Below are positions 6,061 through 13,431 of a stretch of 21,143 bases of DNA, one piece after another. This stretch comes from Syntrophomonadaceae bacterium (GTDB lineage Bacteria > Bacillota > Syntrophomonadia > Syntrophomonadales > Syntrophomonadaceae). The notes below the pieces were generated by a model, which had not been told where the DNA came from, searched no databases, and was given only the letters and a program-made list of their open reading frames with translations. Made by a program: the position numbers and the translations under genes. Location: positions 1-21,143 of the forward strand of contig JAQUBU010000011.1 of assembly GCA_028686565.1 (NCBI GenBank), read 5' to 3'. How positions within the stretch are numbered: position 1 is the first letter of the stretch; each line of letters opens with the position of its first letter.

Positions 6061-7650
6061 AAATTGAAGCAGTTGGGGTTTGCCCACTATTCCATCCAGT
6101 TTGCTCAGTTTATCCAGGATATTCTCTTCTACCTTGGTGTCTACATTGATAATCATTATGGCAACTTCACCTTTGGCTTTACGGGCTACTTTCATGCCCG
6201 CTATATTAACCCCTTCATCGCCCAGAGCAGTTGCAAAGGGGCCGATTACCCGCGGACGATCTTCATTTTTAACTATTAATAAATAGCCTTCCAGGTTGCT
6301 TTCGGTTTCAAAACCATTAATTTCCACCAGCAGCGGATCACGGGCTCGGGAAACAGTGCCGTCGATGGCCAAATCATGACCGTTATTAAAGATTCTGGCA
6401 CTAATAAGATTTTTGTAGCGTTTGGGGCTTTGTTCTTCCTTGCGGTCAAATATCTTGATTCCCCGTTCTTCAGCCATTAGACGGGCGTTAACATAGTTTA
6501 CTTTTTCCCACATTACCGGTTCCAATAACCCTTTAAGGAATGCTACCGTCAGCATTTCAGTTTCATTGGCACTGATCGGTCCGCTATAGGTTAATTCTAT
6601 CCGGTTAATCGCTGACTTTTCCATTTGATAATAAAGATTGCCCATTTTTTCAGCCAGTGTAATATAAGGCCGCAGATATTCCAGTTCTTCATTGAGCATG
6701 GTAGGAAGGTTCACTACGTTTGGTACAATCTCTCCGCGCAGTGCTTTTATTACCTGCTCGGCGATATTTTCCCCTACTCTTTTTTGGGCTTCAAATGTAT
6801 CGGCTCCCAGATGCGGTGTTACCACTACATTTTTGAATTTAAACAAAGGATTATTGTTAGCGGGTTCTTTTTCAAATACATCCAACCCGGCACTCATTAT
6901 TTTTTTCGATTCGAGTCCTTTAAGCAAGGCCTCTTCCTTAATGATTCCACCCCGGGCACAGTTTACTACCCGCACTCCATCCTTGGCCCTGGCGAAGAAT
7001 TCTTCATTTATCATATGCCTGGTTTCTTCATTACGGGGAGTGTGCACCGTAATAAAATCGGCTTCACTTGCTAGCTCTTCAAGACTTTCCCGCTTCTCGG
7101 CCCCGAACCGGATAAAGCGCTCATCGGCTATATAGGGATCATATGCTATAACCTTCATATTGAAGGCTTTGAGGCGGGTAGCAACCATGGAGCCGATACG
7201 CCCTAAGCCTATAATTCCGACGGTTTTCCCATAGAGTTCTACTCCCCGAAATGGCTTGCGGTCCCATGTTCCTGCCTTAAGGTATTCACTTGCCCAGGCA
7301 GTATTCCGAACTGAGGAAAGCAAAAGGCTTATGGTCTGTTCTGCCGCTGAAATGGTGTTGCTGTCCGGGGTGTTGGCAACTATAACTCCATACCGGGTGC
7401 AGACATCTACCTTGATGTTGTCAACCCCGTTACCTGCCCGGCCAACAATCTTGAGCTTGGTTCCCCGGCTGATCAATTCCTCGTCAACCTGGGTAACACT
7501 CCTTACAATCAAGGCATCATACTGATCTATTATATTCAACAATTCTTCCCGAGCTATGCCATCACGATAGTCCACATCCAGCTCAGTTTTTAACAATTCT
7601 ACTCCTTCATCAGCAATTCGCTCACTGATGATAACTTTTTTCCTTGCCAC
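6058..7650 (-). CDS. serA: D-3-phosphoglycerate dehydrogenase
   Basis: This enzyme oxidises 3-phosphoglycerate to 3-phosphohydroxypyruvate with NAD, the first step of serine synthesis. At 530 residues it is the long form. A split substrate domain (1-100 and 290-315) surrounds the Rossmann domain with GIIGLGRIG (145-153). Catalytic residues are Arg233 in NCARGG, Glu262 in DVFEKEP and His280 in TPHLGADT. An intervening domain (about 320-450) and a C-terminal ACT domain (about 457-530, NEDRPRVIG...GVNIAGM) follow. ACT domains usually bind serine for feedback control. The start is GTG, with AAAGGAG 8 bases upstream. It lies 21 bases after the aminotransferase gene and shares its T-box-controlled transcript. 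Confidence 0.96.
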   Translation of the reverse strand: MARKKVIISERIADEGVELLKTELDVDYRDGIAREELLNIIDQYDALIVRSVTQVDEELISRGTKLKIVGRAGNGVDNIKVDVCTRYGVIVANTPDSNTISAAEQTISLLLSSVRNTAWASEYLKAGTWDRKPFRGVELYGKTVGIIGLGRIGSMVATRLKAFNMKVIAYDPYIADERFIRFGAEKRESLEELASEADFITVHTPRNEETRHMINEEFFARAKDGVRVVNCARGGIIKEEALLKGLESKKIMSAGLDVFEKEPANNNPLFKFKNVVVTPHLGADTFEAQKRVGENIAEQVIKALRGEIVPNVVNLPTMLNEELEYLRPYITLAEKMGNLYYQMEKSAINRIELTYSGPISANETEMLTVAFLKGLLEPVMWEKVNYVNARLMAEERGIKIFDRKEEQSPKRYKNLISARIFNNGHDLAIDGTVSRARDPLLVEINGFETESNLEGYLLIVKNEDRPRVIGPFATALGDEGVNIAGMKVARKAKGEVAIMIINVDTKVEENILDKLSKLDGIVGKPQLLQF

Positions 7651-7671
7651 TTTATTTCTCCTTTCAAGTTT

Positions 7672-8832
7672 TTATTTGCAATAAGAATTAAACAGGTATT
7701 CCTGTGCTCTCTTTACCCCGCTGCCCAATTCCATTTGGTATCCTGCTTTGAGCAATGCCAGTTCCAGTGCGGCCAGCACTGAAAACAAATCTAATTCGCG
7801 CACATAACCCAAATGCCCGATCCGGAAAATAACATCATCCAGGGTTTGTTGTCCGCCCGCCAGTATTATATTAAAATCCTCTCTAATATATTGGCGTATT
7901 TTATTAGCTCCTATTCCTTCGGGAGCCCGCACCGATGTCAGTGCACAAGAAGCACAGTGATCGGGAGCCAGCAGTTCCAAGCCCATTGCCTTTACCGCTT
8001 CTCTGACCATATCCCGGTAATTTCTATGTCGGTTCAGAATCCTTTCCAGTCCTTCTTCCAGCATCATATTCAGTGCTTCTTCCAAGCCGAAATAAAGGGA
8101 GATCGCCGGTGTGTATGGATTCTGTCCCTTCTCAAGATACTTGAGCCCAGAGGTAACATCCCAGTAATATCTTGGATTTTTACATTTGTTATGAACCTTT
8201 AATGCTCTTTCATTAAAGGCTAAAAAGCTTAAACCCGGGGGAATCATAAACGCCTTTTGGGACCCGCTGACAACTACATCAAGATGCCACTCATCCATTT
8301 TAAGATCAACCGTGGCCAAACCACTTACAGCATCAACCATGATCAGGGCCGGGTGCTCTCCCAATGCTTCGCGTATAGCTTTAATATCGTTATATACACC
8401 CGTAGAAGTTTCATTATGGGTTACCAGAACCGCTTTGATTTCATTTTTCTTGTCCTGGGCAATTCTATCCTTTATCACTTGAGGATCAGCACATTGTCCC
8501 CAGGGGAAATCGATTTTTTCCACCTGGGCCCCAAATTCACCGGCAATTTTAGCGAAACGATCACCAAAAACACCAATTGAGATGGCTAATATTTTATCGC
8601 CCGGAGAAATAAAATTTACTACTGCCGCCTCCAGTGCTCCTGTCCCGGAAGCCGGATAAATCAGCACCTGGTTCTGGGTGCGGTAGACTTTTTTGATTCC
8701 TTCGGTAACTGATATTAATATTTGTTTGAATTCTGACCCGCGATGGTTCACCATCTGTCTGCTCATCGCCCGTACTACTCGCTCCGGTAATGGCGTAGGT
8801 CCCGGAAGCAGCAAAAACTGGTCTCCAATCAT
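7672..8832 (-). CDS. Class V aminotransferase, likely for serine synthesis (serine-pyruvate/alanine-glyoxylate family)
   Basis: This PLP enzyme belongs to the alanine-glyoxylate/serine-pyruvate aminotransferase group. It has 386 residues, with LLPGPTPLPERV at the N-terminus, SGTGALEA (62-69) for the cofactor phosphate, Asp167 in MVDAVSGLAT, and the Schiff-base lysine Lys193 in SGSQKAFM. ATG at 8832 is preceded by GAGGAGGT 10 bases upstream. It is the first gene after a serine T-box and stands directly before serA. The likely job is therefore transamination of phosphohydroxypyruvate to phosphoserine (replacing SerC), or pyruvate/glyoxylate-linked serine transamination. Sequence alone does not settle the substrate. 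No serC or serB is in the window. Confidence is high for the family and moderate for the role. Confidence 0.88.
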   Translation of the reverse strand: MIGDQFLLLPGPTPLPERVVRAMSRQMVNHRGSEFKQILISVTEGIKKVYRTQNQVLIYPASGTGALEAAVVNFISPGDKILAISIGVFGDRFAKIAGEFGAQVEKIDFPWGQCADPQVIKDRIAQDKKNEIKAVLVTHNETSTGVYNDIKAIREALGEHPALIMVDAVSGLATVDLKMDEWHLDVVVSGSQKAFMIPPGLSFLAFNERALKVHNKCKNPRYYWDVTSGLKYLEKGQNPYTPAISLYFGLEEALNMMLEEGLERILNRHRNYRDMVREAVKAMGLELLAPDHCASCALTSVRAPEGIGANKIRQYIREDFNIILAGGQQTLDDVIFRIGHLGYVRELDLFSVLAALELALLKAGYQMELGSGVKRAQEYLFNSYCK

Positions 8833-8910
8833 CTCGTAAATAACCTCCTCAGTATAATTAGATTTAGAAAACTAAGGGTAGGGGCTGGTTTCTTTGTGCA
8901 ATTTGAAATA

Positions 8911-8944
8911 TAAAAACCCCTCGTCCCATCAGGGACGAGAGGTT
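8911..8944 (-). terminator. T-box intrinsic terminator
   Basis: On the minus strand AACCTCTCGTCCC pairs with GGGACGAGGGGTT (13 pairs, one T-G) around a TGAT loop, followed by a T-run. It lies 4 bases after the T-box sequence and 79 bases before the aminotransferase start, which is the normal position for the regulated terminator. Confidence 0.93.
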
Positions 8945-9145
8945 ATTCCCGCGTTGCCACCCTAGTTGATGTAATATAAATACATCCTCTTGAAGGTTTT
9001 AACGGTTCCACCGCAATGTTTGCACATCCTGTTTCCGGGGTGGATTCAAAAACGTGCTGCACTGGTTCACATCTTCCACCAGCTTTCTGAAGCAACTGAC
9101 GATTTTTACTATAACCCTTCATAAACAGTTAAAATATAAAGTTTG
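8911..9145 (-). promoter_or_regulatory. Serine-specific T-box leader
   Basis: The leader runs from the predicted start near 9145 to the terminator. The T-box sequence AGGGTGGCAACGCGGG (8963-8948) is nearly canonical. Stem I contains AGAAAGCTGGTGG and GTGAACCAG distal parts. The specifier loop reads GAA-TCC-ACC, placing codon TCC (Ser) at 9044-9042 with the purine that normally follows. A short CGGT/ACCG hairpin (near 9003-9013) fits stem III. Uncharged tRNA-Ser would pair with the specifier and the T-box bulge and favour the antiterminator, switching on the aminotransferase, serA and serS. The family call is firm; the TCC specifier is read by eye from the loop position. Confidence 0.92.
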
Positions 9146-9151
9146 AAATTG

Positions 9152-9180
9152 ATTATATTACAGGATGTGATCTTTTGCAA
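9152..9180 (-). promoter_or_regulatory. Promoter of the serine T-box operon
   Basis: TTGCAA (9180-9175), a 17-base spacer and a consensus TATAAT (9157-9152) lie on the minus strand immediately after the pdxT stop. The predicted start near 9145 begins the T-box leader. I see no terminator between pdxT and this promoter. Confidence 0.8.
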
Positions 9181-9186
9181 GTATTA

Positions 9187-9756
9187 TCATGCCATGGCAA
9201 GAAAATATTTATGTACATCCAATTCTGTAGTCAGTTCAGGATGAAATGCTGTTGCCAGCATATTATTTCCTTCCTGCACCATAATTATTTTGTCTAAATA
9301 GGTAGATAATATTTTAGTGCCTCCCCAAACTTCTTCTACATAGGGAGCTCGTATAAAAACCCCTCTGGTCTGCCCAATGCCTTCTACCTCAAGATCGGTT
9401 TCAAAACTCTCCACCTGCCGCCCATAGGCATTACGCTTAACTTTTATATCCATCAGTCCGAGATGGGGCTGCTGGGAATCAGCTATTTCCTTGGCCAGCA
9501 GTATCATTCCCGCACAGGTCCCCCATATTGGCATGCCCTCTTTGACTCGCTCAATGATCAAACTGTCCAGACCGAATATTTTCATAAGTTTTCCGATAGT
9601 TGTACTCTCTCCGCCCGGTATAATTAACCCTTCCACTGCTTCCAGGTCCCTGGCGGTCCTGACCAATACCGGCTCCGCGCCACAACGGCTTAGTGCTTGC
9701 TGGTGTTCTAAAAATGCACCCTGCATGGCAAGTATGCCGATTTTTTTACCAGCCAC
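9187..9756 (-). CDS. pdxT: Pyridoxal 5'-phosphate synthase glutaminase subunit
   Basis: This subunit hydrolyses glutamine and channels ammonia to PdxS to make PLP by the DXP-independent route. It has 189 residues. The triad is Cys81 in GTCAGM and His172/Glu174 in FHPEL, and the oxyanion strand is IIPGGESTTIGKL. It starts with GTG at 9756, so it overlaps the last 11 bases of pdxS and is probably translated by coupling. The alignment MAGKKIGILAMQGAF matches the family N-terminus. Its only visible partner is PdxS directly upstream. Confidence 0.96.
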   Translation of the reverse strand: MAGKKIGILAMQGAFLEHQQALSRCGAEPVLVRTARDLEAVEGLIIPGGESTTIGKLMKIFGLDSLIIERVKEGMPIWGTCAGMILLAKEIADSQQPHLGLMDIKVKRNAYGRQVESFETDLEVEGIGQTRGVFIRAPYVEEVWGGTKILSTYLDKIIMVQEGNNMLATAFHPELTTELDVHKYFLAMA

Positions 9757-10630
9757 GATCCTGCATCCTATCCTCTGGTTTTATAGAACTAATATCAATG
9801 CCAACCATGGCCTCTCCCAGGTCTCTTGAAACTTCAGCAAGAATAGCTGCATCATTAAAATACGTTGTGGCCGCAACAATCGCCCGGGCCCTTTTCATCG
9901 GATCACCGGATTTAAAGATTCCGGAGCCTACAAAAATACCGTCACAGCCCAATTGCATCATTAAAGCAGCATCTGCGGGGGTAGCTATTCCTCCTGCTGC
10001 AAAGTTAACTACCGGCAATGCTTTAAGACGGGCTACTTCCTTCACTAATTCATAGGGTGCCTGCATTTCTTTAGCGGCACTCATTAGCTCCTCGGCCGGC
10101 AGATTGCTGACCCAGCGTATTTCATCATTAACCATTCTGATGTGACGCACGGCTTCGATAACATTACCGGTTCCCGGCTCGCCTTTGGTTCTTATCATGG
10201 CTGCGCCTTCACCAATTCGCCTTAATGCTTCGCCCAGATTGCGGGCCCCGCATACAAAGGGAACTTTAAATATATTTTTATTTACATGATATTTGTCATC
10301 GGCCGGTGTTAAAACTTCACTTTCGTCTATATAATCTACCCCCAGGCTTTCCAGGAGCTGTGCTTCTACAAAATGCCCAATACGGCACTTGGCCATGACC
10401 GGAATAGTAACTGATTCCATAATTTTCATGACAATACTGGGATCAGCCATGCGCGCTATGCCGCCCGCGGCCCTGATATCAGCGGGTACTCTTTCCAGAG
10501 CCATAACCGCACACGCTCCGGCTTCTTCAGCTATTTTAGCCTGCTCCGCAGTGGTGACATCCATTATTACGCCGCCTTTTAACATCTGAGCCAGGCCTGC
10601 TTTCACTTTAAATGTTCCCTTTTCTTCCAT
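9746..10630 (-). CDS. pdxS: Pyridoxal 5'-phosphate synthase synthase subunit
   Basis: This is the TIM-barrel subunit that condenses ribose 5-phosphate, glyceraldehyde 3-phosphate and ammonia into PLP. With the ATG at 10630 it has 294 residues, and the key residues fall at the numbers used for the Bacillus enzyme: Asp24 (VIMDV), Lys81 (VMAKCRIGH) and Lys149 (IRTKGEPGTG). That agreement, and GGAGG 10 bases upstream, support this start over the 11-residue longer frame to 10663. A second ATG 7 bases upstream is out of frame. It is transcribed with pdxT. PLP made here serves the aminotransferase and glycine decarboxylase genes in the window, a link of metabolism rather than shown regulation. Confidence 0.97.
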   Translation of the reverse strand: MEEKGTFKVKAGLAQMLKGGVIMDVTTAEQAKIAEEAGACAVMALERVPADIRAAGGIARMADPSIVMKIMESVTIPVMAKCRIGHFVEAQLLESLGVDYIDESEVLTPADDKYHVNKNIFKVPFVCGARNLGEALRRIGEGAAMIRTKGEPGTGNVIEAVRHIRMVNDEIRWVSNLPAEELMSAAKEMQAPYELVKEVARLKALPVVNFAAGGIATPADAALMMQLGCDGIFVGSGIFKSGDPMKRARAIVAATTYFNDAAILAEVSRDLGEAMVGIDISSIKPEDRMQDRGW

Positions 10631-10691
10631 TTTCCATTTTCCTCCCTTAACATTATATGACAAAGTGTTCCAGCCTTAATCAAATCGCTCC

Positions 10692-10704
10692 ATACTGTCA
10701 GTAT
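10692..10704. promoter_or_regulatory. ATACTG-T-CAGTAT palindrome upstream of pdxS
   Basis: This 13-base perfect palindrome lies 62 bases ahead of the pdxS start in the 228-base gyrA-pdxS gap (10631-10858). A TATAAT on the minus strand (10657-10652) lies downstream of it, but its -35 is poor and its start would fall on the ribosome-binding site. No GC-rich terminator for gyrA is visible. An operator is possible. A small frame crossing this gap (10815-10603) has no family resemblance that I know and is not called. Confidence 0.25.
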
Positions 10705-10858
10705 CCTGGCTTTAAGTGGTGCAACGAGCTGGGTGATCAGAATCCGCCGCCTTTGACCCCCACCGCTTAAAGAAGTGAGGGACATATTTAAAACCATTCC
10801 TTTCGCTTCACTCAAGGCACAAAACGTAATGAAAAACTTCTTTCAGACTTTTACCTCG

Positions 10859-13312
10859 TTACACTTCTGATTCTATTTCTGATTCTATTTCTATCTTAAA
10901 CCGCGCTACTCCCACTATGCGGTCTTCATCTGGCAGTCTCATCAGCATTACCCCCCGGGAATAACGCTTTTGTTGGGATACATCCCCAACTTCCAGGCGA
11001 ATGATGTTGCCGTCCCCGGTCAGAATCACCATTTCTTCTTCGGGTGATACCACCTGAAATGCTACCAATTTACCGTTTTTCTTATTTATTTCAATGGCTT
11101 TTAATCCTTTGCCGCCCCTGTTCTGGGTCTTGAACTCATCCAAACTGGTTCTTTTGCCATAGCCATTCTCCGTTACCAGCAGTACATCGGCACCTTCTCG
11201 ATGCTTGTCGATACCTACTACATAATCACCTTTGCCCAAACGAATGGCTTTAACTCCGGCAGCGGTTCTGCCCATGGCTCTTACCTGGCTTTCATCAAAG
11301 GTTATGGATATTCCCCGGGAACTGGCTATCATAACTTTATTCTCCGGTTTAACGCGGACTACGCCGACTAATTCATCATCATCGTGCAGGTTTACCGCGA
11401 TTAATCCTGTCTTGCGAATGTTCATAAAAGCGGATGTTGCCACTTTTTTAATTATTCCCTGCTGAGTTACCATTAATAAATGCTGCTCATTATTGAACTG
11501 CCGGGTTGCTACAATTGTGCTCACTTTCTCTTCCGGACGCAGTTCCAGGAAATTAACCAATGGCATTCCCTTGGCCTGCCTTGAGGATTCCGGTATATGG
11601 TAAGCGCGAATGGAGAAGACCCTTCCCTGGTTGGTAAAAAAGAGCAAGTGGGCTAATACCGAGGTTACCAGAATATCATTCGCAAAATCCTCAGCCCGCG
11701 TAGTTAACGAGCTTATCCCCTTGCCTCCCCGGCGCTGCGCACGGTAAGTATCCAGAGGCTGCCTTTTCACATAGCCTCGGTTGCTGAGGGTGATCACCAC
11801 TTCGTGATCGTCTATGAAATCTTCCTCTGCATAATCGTTTTCTTCCAGAGTTATTTCCGTTCTTCTTTTATCTCCGTATTTGTTCTTGATATCATCCAAA
11901 TCTTCTTTTATGATTCCCAAAACCCTTTCCGGCCGGGCTAATATATCTTCATAATCTGCAATTTTCAGCATAACTTCCTGATATTCATTCTCTATCTTAT
12001 TCCGCTCCAAACCGGTCAACTGCCCCAGTCTCATATCCAGAATAGCATTGGCTTGTATTTCACTTAACCCAAAGTTATTTATCAATGCTGCGCGAGCGCT
12101 TTCCCGATCCCTGGAATTCCTGATCAGGCGAACTATTTCGTCCAGGTTGTCCAATGCTATCTTTAAGCCTTCCAGTATATGCTTGCGGTTTTGAGCCAAT
12201 TTCAACTCATAAACAGTTCTCCGCGTAATAACATCCTTGCGGTGTTCAACATAATAGTGAATCAAATCCTTCAAATTCAATGTTCGGGGTTGGCCATTAA
12301 CCAAACCAACTATGTTGATACCAAAGCTTTCTTCCATTTGCGTTTGCTTAAACAGCTTATTAAGCAGAACATTAAGATTTTCATCTTTGCGGACTTCTAT
12401 TACGATACGAATGCCTTTGCGATCTGATTCATCCCTTAGATCAACTATGCCTTCGATTTTTTTATCACGCACTAATTCCGCTATTTTTTCCACCAAACGA
12501 GCTTTATTTACCTGATAAGGAATCTCGGTGACAATTATGACACTTCTTCCATTCTTTTTTTCTTCTATTTCATAACGGGCCCGGGTTTTTATGCTTCCCC
12601 GTCCCGTTTCATATGCTTTGCGAATACCCCGGCTGGCCATTATTCCAGCTGTTGGAAAATCCGGCCCGGGAATATGTTCCATTAATTCATCAATACTAAC
12701 CTCAGGATTATCTATGTACACTTTTATTCCGTCAACTACTTCGTTAAGATTGTGCGGAGGGATATTGGTAGCCATACCTACAGCTATACCGGATGATCCA
12801 TTAATAAGAAGATTAGGAATTCGGGCCGGTACTACCTGAGGCTCTTGCCGGCTGTCGTCATAGTTGGCGCGCCAATCTACTGTATCCTTGTCTATGTCCT
12901 TAACCAATTCGCCTGCTATTTTAGACATTCGCGACTCAGTATACCGCATGGCAGCTGCTGAATCGCCATCAATTGAGCCAAAGTTGCCATGTCCATCTAC
13001 CAGCGGGTAACGTATGGCAAAATTCTGGGCCATTTTTACCATGGTCTGGTATATGGCCGAATCGCCATGGGGATGATACTTACCCATTACTTCTCCGACT
13101 ATATTGGCTGATTTCCGATGGGGCTTATCATGTGTCATACCTTGTTCATACAGAGCATATAATATCCGCCGGTGTACCGGTTTCAATCCATCCCTTATGT
13201 CGGGTAGTGCCCGGGATGAAATAACACTCATGGAATACTCCAGAAAAGATTTTTCTACCTCTTTTTTTATATCCCTGTCTATTACATTATTTTCAAAAAG
13301 ATCCTGTTCCAA
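10859..13312 (-). CDS. gyrA: DNA gyrase subunit A
   Basis: This subunit breaks and rejoins DNA in gyrase, which adds negative supercoils. It has 817 residues. The catalytic tyrosine is Tyr124 in AAMRYTE. The helix for DNA and quinolone contact reads HPHGDSAIYQ (80-89), with Ser85 kept but Gln at 89, where Asp or Glu is usual. The C-terminal wrapping domain carries the GyrA box QRRGGKG and a degenerate later copy QNRGGKG, which separates it from ParC. It ends in an acidic tail (EIESEIESEV) coded by a 12-base tandem repeat. The start is TTG at 13312 with AGGGGG 10 bases upstream. The first downstream Met (EYSMSV) is too far inside the domain. It follows gyrB after a 119-base gap. Confidence 0.97.
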   Translation of the reverse strand: MEQDLFENNVIDRDIKKEVEKSFLEYSMSVISSRALPDIRDGLKPVHRRILYALYEQGMTHDKPHRKSANIVGEVMGKYHPHGDSAIYQTMVKMAQNFAIRYPLVDGHGNFGSIDGDSAAAMRYTESRMSKIAGELVKDIDKDTVDWRANYDDSRQEPQVVPARIPNLLINGSSGIAVGMATNIPPHNLNEVVDGIKVYIDNPEVSIDELMEHIPGPDFPTAGIMASRGIRKAYETGRGSIKTRARYEIEEKKNGRSVIIVTEIPYQVNKARLVEKIAELVRDKKIEGIVDLRDESDRKGIRIVIEVRKDENLNVLLNKLFKQTQMEESFGINIVGLVNGQPRTLNLKDLIHYYVEHRKDVITRRTVYELKLAQNRKHILEGLKIALDNLDEIVRLIRNSRDRESARAALINNFGLSEIQANAILDMRLGQLTGLERNKIENEYQEVMLKIADYEDILARPERVLGIIKEDLDDIKNKYGDKRRTEITLEENDYAEEDFIDDHEVVITLSNRGYVKRQPLDTYRAQRRGGKGISSLTTRAEDFANDILVTSVLAHLLFFTNQGRVFSIRAYHIPESSRQAKGMPLVNFLELRPEEKVSTIVATRQFNNEQHLLMVTQQGIIKKVATSAFMNIRKTGLIAVNLHDDDELVGVVRVKPENKVMIASSRGISITFDESQVRAMGRTAAGVKAIRLGKGDYVVGIDKHREGADVLLVTENGYGKRTSLDEFKTQNRGGKGLKAIEINKKNGKLVAFQVVSPEEEMVILTGDGNIIRLEVGDVSQQKRYSRGVMLMRLPDEDRIVGVARFKIEIESEIESEV

Positions 13313-13332
13313 TTTTTATTATCCCCCTAAGA

Positions 13333-13416
13333 GAATTTTGAATTTAATGGAGTTATTTGGCAATTATTACGATTATCTTTACATAGTTTTTCAGAGTGCT
13401 TATTAATTCAAAATTC
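13333..13416. repeat. 12-bp perfect inverted repeat in the gyrB-gyrA gap
   Basis: GAATTTTGAATT (13333-13344) is exactly complementary to AATTCAAAATTC (13405-13416), with two more A/T pairs possible across a one-base bulge. The arms enclose 60 AT-rich bases and occupy nearly all of the 119-base gap, the inner arm ending about 20 bases before the gyrA start. It could be an RNA stem, an operator pair, or the remains of a small inverted-repeat element. It lacks the GC and T-run of a terminator. Confidence 0.5.
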
Positions 13417-13431
13417 ACAAATTATATTCAG

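Noticed and set aside
10603..10815. Minus-strand frame of 70 codons overlapping the pdxS start
   Set aside because: It is out of frame with pdxS, has no credible ribosome site, and is probably chance or repeat-derived sequence.
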